A DNA stretch of 64,000 nucleotides from Pinus tabuliformis (GCA_031772625.1 CM062816.1:1670081058-1670145057); one strand, 5' to 3'; positions 23,081-36,100 are shown, counted from the first letter of the stretch. Numbers and translations are program-made. The notes: generated from the sequence alone by a model not told the origin.

Positions 23081-24715
23081 TTGGAAGAGCCTAATTTCGA
23101 AGAAGCAGAGATCCCTCTAAGTCCCGTGTTTGGGTCACCCAATGAAGAGAGACTGTGGGAGTATCCTGTCACTCAAGAAAAACCAGCCAGAGTACCTACG
23201 CGTGCTTATGCTCATTCCCTCTCTCAGCTCCCCATCTTTCACTCTTTACCTCCGACAACTAAAAGAAAGCCAAGTGTCTTTCCCATAAGCGAAGAGACAT
23301 CTGCATCCCCTTCTCTTGAAGATATTGTGCTAGAGTCCTTGAAAAGTATCGACACTACTTGGGAAGAAATTCCTGAGGATTCCCCCTCTAAAGGTAATCC
23401 TTGGTTTGATTTGGAAAATCCTAACAAAGAACGCCTCGAAGAAACCTTCAACCAAAACCTCCCTATCCATAATATGGCTAACGTTCCCCCTCCAGGTGGG
23501 AATCTGCCTCTACTGCACCCTCCTGGTGGGAATCCACTTCTACCACCTCCTCTGGGTGGGAATCAACCCCCACCTCCTTTGGGAGCACTCCCTCCCTAGC
23601 TCACTCAAGATGCCATAGCGGTACCTGGGTAGCAACATGCCTTACCCAAGAATGTAGAAAGAGTATTTCCTAAATTCGACCCTGAGCAAGGAGACATTGT
23701 TGATAACCATATTCACTCTTTCTTCCTAGCCGTGCACATGTTGGGGGTATCCGATGAAGATTTAGTATGTCACTTATTCCCTTTTACTCTGATTGGTGCA
23801 GCCTCCACATGGTACTTTAGCTTGATAATAGGATCGATCACCTCATGGGGTGCCTTTCAACAGGCCTTTTTAGACAATTTTGGCGATGACAAGACACCTG
23901 CGGCCTTAGTTTTAGAACTATCCCATTTGAAAATGGAAACTAAAGAGAAGGTCAAGGATTTTAACTTCTGATTCAACACTTTGTTCAACAGAATCCTGGC
24001 TAATGCTAGACCTACTGATGAGGTGCTCATGGAATTCTACATCACTGCTCTCCCTGTCCCTACGACGATGTGGGTTAAAAGGAGTAACGCACAAACCTTA
24101 TAGGGTGCTACGAATGAAGGAGTAAAAGTCGAAAACGAAATGATCAGTCTTACAACGTGTCATCATACGACTGAAGGAAGGAAAGCGTCTCTATCATCCA
24201 GGAAGAATAATGAGAGTGATAAAAAGGTGGCTAAGATCAAGGAAGAGGACACCACAGATGTGGAAGGTTTGCATCGGATCATTAAGAAATTGACAAACAC
24301 AGTCATCGATATGAAAAGGAATTCTGGAGAGAGTACAAGTGGGAATGGAGGAGATTATAACAACAGAAAACCCTTCAAACCTTTCTATCATAAGAAGATA
24401 GAAGGTGGTCATGGTCAACTTGCGTTGCCTGCTCCACCCAACAAAGGGAATTTAAATATGGAAGAGATGGCTCTTATAGGATCGCTTCTTACCAAAGAAG
24501 AACCTATAGTAGAGCTGGATCCAAAACAAGAAGATGAGGAGGAGTACCAAGTAGAAGAGCCCTTGGATGAGGCATCTCAAGTCAATGTACTATGGGATTT
24601 CTATACAAATGGGAACAATGACGATGAAGAAGATAGTACAATAGAAATCCACACTAATGAAATCCACACACGAAGTAAAGGGCCACTTATGAACGTGATG
24701 AAGCCTGTAGACTAG
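23081..24715 (+). pseudogene. Gypsy gag (Tat-like)
   Basis: An acidic N terminus (EEPNFEEAEIPLSPVFG) leads to a proline/glycine repeat region (23490-23600: units of PPxGGN). The capsid-like core follows: DNHIHSFFLAVHMLGVSDED, AASTWYFSLIIGSITSWGAF, and LELSHLKMETKEKVKDF. A lysine-rich then acidic C-terminal region (24140-24715) ends TRSKGPLMNV, typical of the gag-protease junction. No clear zinc knuckle is seen. Fossil. Confidence 0.75.
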
Positions 24716-25021
24716 ACAAAGAAATATGTTCGCCCTTCGAAGGCATCCGTTCCTAAAGTTCCTATTGAGAAGGGTAGACCTAGTGGTGATTCCAAGGGTA
24801 CTCCAGTTGTGAACTATCCACATAAAGATAATACATCTCCAAATGCAACGAAGGTGACTCAAAATGGTAAACTCCCACCTAATAATGGCAAAATAGGTAT
24901 GTTTACTCTGCCCTACCCTATTTATAACATTCATGATAACATTGTGGATGATCTTAAGAAATCTTGAGCTAATATCACATATTTCGATTTGTTAAAGTTA
25001 AAGCAGTAGAGAGATCTGCTT

Positions 25022-25675
25022 TTGAAAGCTATGAATGAACGGAATTGCAAATCTCCCACCAACCCAAGTAGCCAAATCAAGAAGTCGGCATCCAAATCTG
25101 TTAGTGCCCCCAGTAGTCCAACTAATGAGCCACCCTGTAATATAGTAGATGATAGAACCACTTTCGTAGGAAGCAGTCCATTTAATGTAACATTAGATTC
25201 TATTTTCTGGACACTCCACTTTGATGGCTCTAACTGCCGTGGAGGTGCAGGTTCTAGGAGCATTCTCATTGACCAGCAAGGGAAACAACATCTGATGGCT
25301 AGCCGGTTGGAGTTCACGTGCACCAACAACACGGCAGAATATGAAGGCTTGCTACAGGGCCTGAAAAAAGCCATTAATATGAAGGTAAAAAATCTTAAAG
25401 TTTTTGGTGACTCACAGATAATTGTGAACCAGGTAAGGAAAAGGATACACTACAATTCTCCACATGTGGTAAGATACCAACATGAGGTATGGAGCTTAAT
25501 TGACAATTTTAATTCTTTTAATATCACATACATACCTCGAGGGCAAAACCAAGATGCCGATCTGATGGCTGGTATGGCTGTGAAACTTTTGCCTAATCTT
25601 AGACTAAACAAGAATAAATGTTACATTGAATTGATTTTTAGGCCATCTGTGCTTGATAACATCTCGAATTGGTAG
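25022..25675 (+). pseudogene. Archaeal-type RNase H (aRNH) domain, located upstream of RT
   Basis: Within this open stretch, residues 65-188 form an RNase H: LHFDGSNCRGGAG (D68), TNNTAEYEGLLQGL (E106/E108), LKVFGDSQIIVNQV (D130) and IPRGQNQDAD (D178/D180), a full set of D-E-D-D candidates. The NNTAEYEGL phrase marks the archaeal/plant-type RNase HI that Tat elements acquired in addition to their own. In published Tat maps the order is RT, RNase H, aRNH, integrase; here it stands before RT and no second copy is seen between RNase H (to 27273) and integrase (from 27590). Confidence 0.8.
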
Positions 25676-25831
25676 GTGTTCAATGGTGATGAGAAAATCC
25701 TTGAGTTCCTGCATCGCGAAAAAACATTCAGAAATGTAGTCATTGATGAAAAAGAGCATGACAAGCTTATGAATGGGAGTGAAGATGAGGAAAAGGAGTA
25801 GCTCAATATAATTCCCAAGTCGATTGTCAAG

Positions 25832-26907
25832 ATGGAGCACTTGTATGACCTGCATGATAAATTTAAGAAGCCAACTAACTGCAAAACACATAGCTCATCC
25901 ATGAAGTATGAATCGGTCAACCTTGGAACTAGAGAAGATCCAAAAAGTGTTAATTTGGGCTTGGGATGCTCTCCACGAGAAAAGGCTGCATTTATTAAGT
26001 TTTTTAAAGAGTGCAAGGACGTCTTTGCATGGACATATGGTGACTTAAAAACCTTTGATACCAGTGTTATGCAACATGTGATTCCGTTGGAGAAGGATGC
26101 TAGGCCATACCAACAAAAGCTTTGCAAGATGCATCCAAGCATGGAACCGTTGGTGAAGAAAGAATTAAACAAAATGCTGGACGCCAAAATCATTTTTCTT
26201 GTTAGGCACACCCATTTGGTAGACAATCTCATGCCAGTAAAAGGGAAAAATGGAGGCATCAGGTTATGTATCGATTTCAGAAACCTGAACAAAGCATTGC
26301 AAAAAGATAACTATCCTGTCCCTTCTATGGAACACATTCTTCAGTGCGTTTTGGGTCTGAAATGTTGTCCCTATTGGATGGTTTTTCAGCATATAATAAA
26401 GTGTTGGTATCGAATGGAGATTAGCTTAAGACAACCTTCAACACCAAATGGGGCACTTACGCATACCGTAAAATGCCGTTTGGACTTATTAATGTGGGCG
26501 CCACATTTCAGAGAGCTATGGACATAGCTTTTTGAGGATTGATTAACAAATCAGTGGTAGTGTACATGGATGACATTACTATGTAATTGTATCGCAAAAG
26601 GGATCATATTTATCACCTGAAATAGATTTTTGAAAGATGCCGAAGATATGGAATATCATTGAATCCCAAGAAGAGCATCTTTGCAGTCATAGAAGGGAAA
26701 CTACTGCGTCATATCGTCTCTAAAGAAGGGATTTTTATTAATCCTGAAAGAATAGAGACCATCATGAGAATACAACCCCTACAAATAAAAGGGCAATGCA
26801 GTCTTTCTTCGGGAAAATTAATTTTCGTTAGGAAATTCGTTTCAGGTTTCGCAGAAATAGTGCATCCCATGCTGCTAATGATGAAAAAATATGTTGTGTA
26901 TAGGTGA
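25832..26907 (+). pseudogene. Gypsy reverse transcriptase
   Basis: Recognisable blocks: GCSPREKAAFIKFFKECKDV; MLDAKIIFLVRHTHLVDN; GGIRLCIDFRNLNKALQKD (fingers/palm motif); VVVYMDDITM near 26555-26584 (YMDD-type active site); NPKKSIFAVIEGKLLRHIVS (after 26659). RT copies element RNA to DNA in the cytoplasmic particle. Fossil with several breaks. Confidence 0.8.
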
Positions 26908-26934
26908 AGCGATGAAGCTAAGAAATCATTTCAG

Positions 26935-27273
26935 CGAATCAAGGAGGCCATCGTAGAAGATCCTGCGTTGGTCAGCCCCAATTTTTACAAGGAATTCTTC
27001 TTGTACACTTTCGCTTCTGATGTTTCATATGCCGCAATTATCACCCAAAAAAATGATGATGGCAACGAGGTCCCTATTTCCTATATGAGCTCTAATCTTC
27101 AGGGAGCAGAACTAAACTACCCAGACGTGGAGAAACAAGGTTTTGCAGTTTTTAAAGCTGTGAAACATTTCTGTCGTTATTTATTAAAGGCTAGGATTAA
27201 AGTAATCATTCCCCACCCTGCTGTAAGAGCCCTCTTCGTGCAGAAAGAAATGGGTGAACGAAGAGGGAATTAG
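26935..27273 (+). pseudogene. Gypsy RNase H
   Basis: Shows FFLYTFASDVSYAAIITQ, PISYMSSNLQGAELNYPDVE and GFAVFKAVKHFCRYLL, the standard Ty3-gypsy RNase H that follows RT. The element thus carries two RNases H, one on each side of RT. Fossil. Confidence 0.75.
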
Positions 27274-27589
27274 ATAACCGCTCTTCAAGAATATGACCTT
27301 GAGATTAAGTCGGCGAAGATAGTTCAAGGGTGGGGATTGTGTGAGCTCGTAGTAGAAGCCTTAGCAGATAAAGAAGGGGCGTCCGAAGAACCAGAAGCAC
27401 AGAACATGCAGAATGCACATGTAGAATTCAGGGAGGAGCCCCTATGGATTAATGAGACATTGATGTGTGAGTGTAAAACGTCGGAAGTCCCTTTGGACCT
27501 TGAGTCGTGGTATTACGACATACACTTTTATTTAACATGGGGATCATGTTCCTGAGCATATGGATGCATCATGAAGGAGAGCACTCAGA

Positions 27590-28764
27590 TTGAAATCTAA
27601 TCAATATCACTTGGCCAGCGACACATTATACAAAAAATATTATGATGGAGATTGGCTGAGGTGTTTGGAAAAGGATGATGCCGATTATGTCTTGAAAGAA
27701 ATGCACGACGGCCCAGCAGGTGGTGACTATGGAGGAGAGACCACTGCTCACAAAATATTAAGAGCTGGATATTATTGGCCCACAGAGTTCAAAGAATCGC
27801 ATGCCTATGCTTAGAAATGCGAGGTATGTCAAACTGCTGTAGGATGAGAAAGAAATCTGGTTGTTCCCCTCAGGCCCATTATGATTTATCGGTCGTTCTA
27901 GCAATGGGGCCTAGATGTCATAGGTGAGATCACTCCGAACTCTTCACATCAGCATAAGTATATAGTCACGACAATTGACTACTTCACCAGATGGACCAAA
28001 GCCATCCCGCTTTGGAAGGTTAATGAAGACGAGGTAATATCTTTTATTGAGAAATTTATTATCAACAGGTTTGGCATCCCTGACGCTCTCATATTTGATA
28101 ATGCTTCTTACTTTTCATCACTAAAATTGACGAAATTTGCTATCGATAAATCAATTCACATAAGGTATGCATCAAACTATTACACCCAGGGAAATGGAGT
28201 TGCAGAGTCCTAAAATAAAAACCTCATCCGCATAATTCGTAAATCTATCGCCGACAACCATAGGAATTAGCACACACTCTAACAAACGCCATTTGGGCCG
28301 ATAGGGTCACCCCAAAAGTAGCATTAGGAAACTCCCCTTACTTCCTCGTCTATGGATAGGAAGCCATATTGCCTCCTAACATTACCCTTCCCTCTTTACA
28401 GCTCTCCCAAACTTCGAGAGGGACCCCTTCAGCCTTACTTCAGAAAAGGATCAACCAACTAGTGAGGTTGGAGGAATTGAGAGATAAAGCCAGAAATAAA
28501 TTTAGAAATCACCAAATTATTGTTAAGAGATGGTTTGATCGCCATCTGGCAGGAGATAAAGATTACCAAGTAGTAGAGCTAGTCTTGAAATGGGACAAGT
28601 TGAGCGAGCCAAAAGGTAAGCACACAAAATTCCAACACTTATGGCTGGGCCCGATCCAAGTTGAGGAAAAAATTGGTCAGGGAACTTATAGAGTGAAAAC
28701 TTTACAGGGAGAAACTGAAAAACTCCCTGTTAATGGCCAACATCTTAAGAGATACTTCAAGTAG
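27590..28764 (+). pseudogene. Gypsy integrase (copy 2)
   Basis: An N-terminal segment (LYKKYYDGDWLRCLEKDDA; GGDYGGETTAHKILRAGYYW; CEVCQT) is the zinc-binding HHCC-like region. The catalytic core follows (WGLDVIGEI, DYFTRWTKAIP, IFDNASYFSS, YYTQGNGVAES) and then the C-terminal domain (LVLKWDK, LWLGPIQVEEKIGQGTY). From 27950 it matches copy 1. Fossil. Confidence 0.8.
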
Positions 28765-31700
28765 CCACCACATGGTGGTTACCTCCTTAGTAGGTTAGGA
28801 TTCATTTTATTTTTGTTGTTAGCTTAAGTTATATTTTCGTCCTATCCATTCTTGTTTTTTTTCACAAAGTTTATTTTCCTGCTGTTTTGAATTTCAACCC
28901 TTCTTAGCCAACTGATTTCGGTCTTTCAGTCTCGTTTTCACCTTTATAACTCTCTTCAGATTTCCCTCATTCCCCACCTTTAGCTTTTGCCTCTCTCAGT
29001 AACCTGATGATGAGTTTGCCAATCCTAAATTCATCGTTACCCTGCAAATCGAGCAAACTTTCAATGAGCCTATGAGAACTGGAAAATCAACGGTGAAATT
29101 CAAATCAAAGCCATTCATTGGCATCTGTTGGGAACTAGGTAGGATTTTTTGATAACCTAGATACCCAGATCATGTAGGGGCATCTTTATAAAACGAAAAA
29201 TGTGTAACCATAGCTAGACTGGCATGGCAGAACACTGCATTTAAAATCCCATCCAGACCTAGCCTATACTTGTTTATGAGGTTTGCAGTCATTCTCCATT
29301 GGTTCCATCCACCACACTAAAATTTCCAATATCTGTCATCTACAAGTAAACCTCCTTTCATGGGCTAAGCTCACTATCATTTATCTTGTAGCAAATCCAA
29401 TTGTGCTCTAGTCCTTGTGCCTGAAACTGGAAGGACTTATTTAAAAGAAAATGAAATGTCAAGTCCTTATGCCAATATGGAAGGATAGGTTGTTTGGGAA
29501 GTCATTTGGAGTAGGGACTGTTCCTGGACTTAGAGTACCGGTTGACATAGCAAGCCCAACCTTTCTTAAGTGGTTTAAAAATATGGCATGATCCATGACT
29601 GTGCCCCATTCGATCATACGAAAGTATAGCACTAAAAAATTTCTTACATAAAGTGCAGATAAACATATCTACATCAAGTATGATGCGCGATAAAGAGCTG
29701 AGGTACACACCTAAACAGGTATTGACAAACTAGTGATGGCCCCGAAAGGATTTTGAAAGTAGAAAACAAGTAAAGGAGGGCCAATAAATCCCATAATATG
29801 ACCATTGGAGAATTCCTGTCAAAACATTATCAATAAGTAGAATCTATTTATCTTTATCCCGCCTAAATCGGTTAATTCTGAAGTGAAACCCATGCCTTTC
29901 CATATAGTTTTCATTTCAAGTTAATCTCAACACCTTGATGTTCTACTAATCCAAGGTTTATTTGGTAACAGAGATAGCTGTTTCGCTCAGCGGTTCGCCA
30001 TTTGTTGTGGTCACAACCACCACCCTATTAAAACCTGCTCTGGTGGAAAATTTGAATGGGTCCCCGAGAAGTTTGATCTTTCATTTCTCCGAATGATAAT
30101 TCTCCATATGATCTGTTATTATCCCAGGGATTTTAACTCTCTGCTGAGTCAAATCTTCAACTCTTAATGGTTAAGACCCCCCTTGAATAAATCTTTGCGG
30201 CATGATTCATTTATAACCCAGTCTAGCCCTTCATTCATATCTTTCATCGGGATTTTTTCAATCCTCATAAACCATCATGGTGCTCTATGCCCACATATAT
30301 AACTAACCCCACTCTTTACTATGGTCGTATGTGGACTCAACCCACAAAACCTTCTATCACGCCTTTATTTCTATTATAATGCTTTTTTAATAGAAATACT
30401 TTGAAAACGTATCTAACTTAGCTTTTCCGCACTCTTTCGATCTTTATACATTTCTTGATGCATGCCTTTATCGCTAGCGCAATCTCTCAATCTCCACGGT
30501 TACAGTGCGCATTCCTCTTTTGCACCCGATAAGCAATGACCTTCCGGACTTCAAATGCAATTAAGCATAACACGTGATTTCGGGTCTGCTCCCCAATCGC
30601 AAATCGCAATCAGCAGAACCCAAGGCCCATACATAAGGCGTTCCGTGATATGGCGGACCCGCAGGGATTATTAAGCATAGCACATATGATTTCAGGTCTG
30701 AAGCCCATCGTAAATCGCAATCGGCAGGATTCAAAGCTTATACATAAGGCACGATGCGATACATCGGACCTGACGGAACTATTAAACATAACACATATGA
30801 TTTTGGGTCCGCTCCCCAATCGCAAATCGCAATCGGTGAAACCCAGCGTTTATACATAAAACGCGATGCGATATCGCAGACCCGCTGGAATTATTAACCG
30901 CAACACATATATTTTCGGGTCGGCCAATCGCAAATCGCAATTGGTAGTCGAAGAGAGTGAAGTGACATGCGATATGCGAAGGAACGATAAGCAGACCCGA
31001 TGATAATTATATATCCGGGTATATAGTATTTGAAGTCCAGCCATATGGTTTGGCTGCGGGTTTCCGGTGTATTCCCATGTGTTCCGATAAAGTGTTGTGG
31101 TCGAGGTTTCTAAAAGAAAATCCAATAGAGTGAATGGTCCGCTTTTGAAGCATTGTCAAGCGATTCTTGAATAAAAATGAATATTATGGGCAACGAGAAT
31201 ACATGTTACAACTGGTTCAATGGTTTACTAATTATAGTTGTTCTGCGTTGCAAGATTAAATAGAAACTGTGACTAAATGCAAGGTTTGTTTGTGGGCATG
31301 TTTGTCATATTTCTCATAATCATAGCTAATATGAACTATTTCTGCAGGCGAGGACCAAGAGAAGAGAGGTGAGTTCGAGTGGACCCGGTAACGGATAAAT
31401 GCGATTTATATCAAGACGACACCTCTACACCACCGATGTCGATATTGCAAAGCCATACTCTGCAAGAAAGGGATACGAACTTCCATAGTGCATAATGGGG
31501 GCATGCTCTATGTCAAGAGGAAGCACTCATGACAATGTTGATCCATCAAGATGTTATTACCTCCAAACACACCTTCAATCATGCCAGATGTGGGATGATG
31601 AGCGCAGTGTCTTCAGTTTCCTTCAGGAAATAATAGGGAATAACGTCCACTCAATACAGGTGCGAAGAGATGACACGTGGTCATTCTCTTTTAATCAACA

Positions 31701-32580
31701 TCTATTCATTTCCCTAGGAAAGGAAGCGCTCCAGCAGATATGCCCTCTACGTGTCAGCCGTGTAACCGATCGATTCTATGTCTGTATATTTTAATGTGTA
31801 TATGAAAAAGAGCAGGAAGGTGGAAAGACAGGGGGGGGGAAGATGGAGGATCAGTCCTTTCCACATAAATATTACCCCCGAAGAGGGGTGGAGGACTTTT
31901 TTTTGGGGCAGAACAACTTTTGATTTATTGTGCTAATAAAGAAGATTGTTTGGGTCAAGAAGGAGCCTTTTCAGATTTATTTTCCTCTTTGTTCATGTGT
32001 TTAGAATCAGGGTGTTGTTGTTGGCATAAACATAAATGTGTTTTGTTTTGTGCATATTGATAACGATACATCTTATGAGTAGTCTTGGTTATTTGAATGT
32101 AATTCTTTATCATGGTTAACTTATGAGCAGTCCCTGATTCAAAACTATATTAAATATCAGTTGCAAGTTTATTTGTAGGAACAAGAATGTGCATTCTTGT
32201 ATGAATAATTAGATTGCAATTAAGCTTTAATACAGCCTTGTTCTTCTGTGAACTCAGTAATTGATTCATTTGGACTTGGAATCTATATATGATGTTTAAT
32301 CTCTTTTATTATGCTCCTGCAGGATAGATTAGAATAGTTAAGATCAGCACAAGTAAGTAGAATTAGTATAGATAGGACTTAATACATATAGGCTAGCTGT
32401 TTCTTTTGTTGATTTAATTGAAGTCTTCCTCCGAGGAGCAATCTTTCAACATCCATAACAATTTATGGGATCCTTTAAAACCCGTTGGAACTGGCCACTC
32501 CAAGCGAAAGCAGATCTAATCAGGGCCTACAATCGGGTTAGTTCCCCTTGTTGGCATAGCGAAAATTCGCCGCGTCAATA
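27950..32580 (+). repeat. Duplicated block, copy 2: integrase end, 3' region and 3' LTR
   Basis: Colinear with 18323-22952. It ends CGCGTCAATA at 32580, where similarity stops and unrelated DNA begins. It includes the second copy of the 112-bp tandem repeats (about 30552-30985) and the purine tract near 31815-31850. Confidence 0.75.
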
Positions 32581-32639
32581 GTGCTTTAACATTTTGGGAT
32601 CAATGCAACCTCCAGTGATGCCCAAGACAATGGTTGGTG

Positions 32640-33300
32640 ATATCAAACCCCTAAAGTAAAATTTTACAATGCATTCTCTTGAATGAAACCCTAGATTTAA
32701 AAGTCATTTGGGAATATAATTACTAGGAAGTTTAACTAGAGCAGGAAGGGAGCCCTTAACATAAATATGACATAAAAAAATTCAACAAAATTGGCAAGTT
32801 AGTAACATAACACCCATTTTTCATTATATTGTGAATTACAACTTGGATCCCAAAGTAATTCAAAGACATATAACGTTAAAAACTAAATGGAGTAGTAGAA
32901 CCACATTCTATCAATTAGCATATGTGTGCTTTCACAATCTAAGAACCAATACACCATTTAGGAAACAATGTGAAAGGTTGATCCTCTATAGATAACTTTT
33001 GCAATGCATTCCACTCAATGAAAAGCTAGATTCAAGGAAATCATCCAAGAAAACTACTATCAAACCATGTGATTAGTGGAAGAGGGGTGCCCCTAGCATA
33101 ATTATGATGTCCAAATTCTAGTAGAACCAATGGATTATTAACCCAAACACTCAATTTTGATTTTATTGTGAGTTTCAGTTGGTCCAAAAATTATTTCAAG
33201 ATTCAAAAACCAACCAAATGAGTAATATTTCATTTAATCTTTCACACATGTTTGGCATTTTAGTGTCCATCACATGCTTCATTGGTGTTTAGAGCCGTGA
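32640..33300 (+). repeat. Diverged tandem duplication, period about 335 bp
   Basis: Unit 1 (about 32640-32965) and unit 2 (about 32975-33300) share gcaatgcattc-like, tgaaa(c/a)(c/g)ctagatt, cacccatttttcat and attgtgaatt words in the same order. Similarity is about 65-70% by eye, so the duplication is old. Function unknown. Confidence 0.5.
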
Positions 33301-33360
33301 TTACAAAAATCAACCCTTAAATCCCTATATCCAAACTTAATCCTCTCATTACACAATCAC

Positions 33361-33364
<4 letters not shown>

Positions 33365-33406
<42 letters not shown>
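33365..33406. repeat. (AT)n microsatellite
   Basis: About 21 uninterrupted ta steps. Confidence 0.95.
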
Positions 33407-33409
<3 letters not shown>

Positions 33410-34129
33410 GATTTGATTTATTTACCTAAATTATAAAAAATATTTTCTTTTTGATAAATATATTTATATTTTTTATAAAAAATATATATATTTTAAACCA
33501 TTACCAAAATATACTCTTTATAAATTCGACCTATCACAAGTAAAAATTAAAACTAAATAAAAAATGACATTTCTCTTTACCATCTAAACTACATCCAATT
33601 AAAACCCAAAAAAACAAATAAAAAACTAATATTATTCTTTTATACATCCACATAAATCTACACATTATAATACCCATTAAACCTTTTTTCATACTATATA
33701 AATTTACATGCATAAGAATCCTTAAAAGCTATGATATTATAAATCCTTTCAAACTTAGGACACAAAAAGTTGTGAATGGAAATACATAAATAATATCGAA
33801 AATAACGGAACCCGAATTAAATAAACCATCTTAATTATGAACTAATATAAATATTTACTAATGTGAGTTAATATTGTATTAGAAAATTGAATTATTAATA
33901 TTTCATTTAAAAAATCCATGAATTGATATGTTCGTTTATATTTTATAATAGATCTTCAATTCCAAATTAAATTTATAGTTTTAAAAATTTTATTGCATTT
34001 ATCAAATTTTGCTATATAGTTAAATTTATTTTAGAGCGAGGGTTTTTAAATATATATATTTTTAATAATAAATATTTAAAATATAATAACTATTAAATTA
34101 TAGAGTTTAGGCTCTTGTGATCTATATCA

Positions 34130-35213
34130 AGTTTGAGAGAGATTCTTCGGCGAAAATCACATGGAATACCATTTGTCGACCTGTTTCGAACCAACTAGTG
34201 TGGTTCATCGTCAGGACAAGTTGAAGAAACAGATCTAGCTCAGCATGCTAAATAGTTTGAGCGGAGCCTCCAACAGCGAACTTGACCAACGGCTAGTTTG
34301 ACTCTAGGACCGGGGTCAAAATTATTATATTAGTTTAATTAGTATAAAAATAAATAAATTATTATTAAAGGTATTTGGTTCAAGAAATAATTATTAAAAA
34401 TTATAAGTTAATTAATAATTTAAAAGGAAATTTAGTTAAATAAATGACCTTATAATATATGAATAAGTTAAATGGCTAAATAAAAATATATAAAGTAATA
34501 TATAAAATAATTTATTTAAAAGTATTATTAAAATTATAGGTTAATTAATAAATAAAAGGAAAATAAGTTGTATAAAGGACCTTATAATATCTTAATATAA
34601 TAAAGAAAATCAAAGGATGTTATGTTAGTTAGGAAATTAGTTAAAAATATAAGTTGAATAGAATTTGAAAGGATGTTATGTTAGTTAGGAAATTAGTTAA
34701 AAATATAAGTTGATTAGAATTTGAAAGGATTGATTTTCTTTATTATATTCAGATATTATAAGGTCCTTTATACAACTTATTTTCCTTTTATTTAGTAATT
34801 AACCTATAATTTTTAATAATACTTTTAAATAAATTATTTTATATATTACTTTATATATTTTTATTTAGGCATTTAACTTATTCATATATTATAAGGTCAT
34901 TTATTTAACTAAATTTCCTTTTAAATTATTAATTAACTTATAATTTTTAATAATTATTTCTTGAACCAAATACCCTTAATAATAATTTATTTATTTTTAT
35001 ACTAATTAAACTAATATAATAATTTTGACCCCGGTCCTAGAGTCAAACTAGCCGTTGGTCAAGTTAGCTGTTGGAGGCTCCGCTCAAACTATTTAGCATG
35101 CTGAGCTAGATCTGTTTCTTCAACTTGTCGTGACGATGAACCGCACTAGTTGGTTCGAAACGCGTCGACAAATGGTAGGCCATGTGATTTTCCCGAAAAA
35201 TCTCTCTCAAACT
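34130..35213. mobile_element. Foldback element: 484-bp inverted arms with a 117-bp loop
   Basis: The left arm (34130-34613) is the near-perfect reverse complement of the right arm (34731-35213). Outer ends read agtttgagagagatt and its complement aatctctctcaaact. The loop holds two 56-bp direct copies. A 14-bp direct repeat aactattaaattat occurs at 34088-34101 and 35210-35223, but only the right copy touches the arm. There is no ORF of interest, so it is non-autonomous. A related sequence flanks the LARD at 50365-50465. The superfamily cannot be assigned by eye; a Mutator-like 9-bp duplication or a MITE derivative are both possible. Confidence 0.75.
34612..34723 (+). repeat. Two 56-bp direct repeats in the foldback loop
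   Basis: Units 34612-34667 and 34668-34723 both begin aaaggatgttatgttagtt and are nearly identical, implying a recent duplication at the hairpin tip. Confidence 0.85.
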
Positions 35214-36100
35214 ATTAAATTATTTTCTATTATTATGAAAAAGAGAGAGATAAAATTAAATTTTAAACTTTATTTTAATATATATTTACATTTTATAGTC
35301 AAATTTAATTTAAATTAAATTTATAATCATAAAAGTATTGTATTTATTACATAGGGTTATATTTTGTTATATATATTAAAATATAAATTTTTTGAATAAT
35401 AAATAATAAGTAAAAGATTAAAATTTGATAAATATTGAATATTTTTCATTATGATAAAAAAATGGAGAGATGAAATGTTTATAGGGTTTTGGATAGACAC
35501 TGCTTAGGTGCTCTTTTAAAGCATTCTTTGATGTGAAGTCACTCATTCAATTCCATGCTCAGATTAGTGTGATATATTGGACATGATGAAGATGTAGTCC
35601 CACCAAGCTTACAAAAAACAAAAAATGAGAAATGAAATTAAATTTTAAAACTGATTTTAATATTTATTTTTATTATTTTTTTTTTCTTTTATAAGTTTAA
35701 ATATTTCTAATTATGACTAACCTTCAAGTACTTTTCAATAATAAAAATTGAAATATTGATCACTGAATCACATCAAGAGGTAGGTTATTTATTAGATTTT
35801 TTTGGAGGGTTTTTGGGCATCTTTTCTGATCAAAAAATTACCTAGAATACAGTAAGAATTAACTAGAATCACAAGTTTAAATTGTGAATTCCCCATGATC
35901 TAAAAATTCTTAAATTTTTCTGAAATACTAGCTTTATATGTACAGTTAAAAATCTACCCTTGTAAATATTTGAAATACTAGCTTTATATGTACAGTTAAA
36001 AATCTACCCCTGTAAATGTGTTATTATAGATTATGAAATCAGTTTGGTGCTAAAAATAACGATAAGAGAACGATAACTACTATGAATACTATTGTTCATG
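35214..36100. other. AT-rich spacer
   Basis: No gene. It contains a recent 50-bp tandem duplication (35921-36020) with units starting tgaaatactagctttatat. Confidence 0.5.
35921..36020 (+). repeat. 50-bp tandem duplication
   Basis: Units 35921-35970 and 35971-36020 differ at very few positions. Confidence 0.85.

Larger units (their letters stand above)
22953..32580 (+). mobile_element. Tat-like Ty3-gypsy element, near full length, broken
   Basis: Order on the plus strand: 5' LTR (ending 22952), primer site, gag, archaeal-type RNase H, RT, gypsy RNase H, integrase, non-coding 3' region, 3' LTR ending 32580. All main domains except a clear protease are recognisable. The RNase H before RT is unusual for the Tat lineage. 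The two LTR-containing blocks differ by about 5-6%, so the copy is moderately old, with many breaks. Confidence 0.8.
32581..34129. other. Non-element spacer right of the gypsy complex
   Basis: AT-rich with no gene. It holds a diverged two-unit repeat (32640-33300), an (AT)n tract (33365-33406) and featureless A/T-rich sequence to 34129. Confidence 0.5.

Noticed and set aside
35130-35318. 62-codon ORF in the foldback right arm as a transposase remnant
   Set aside because: Short, no motif, and half of it lies outside the arm.
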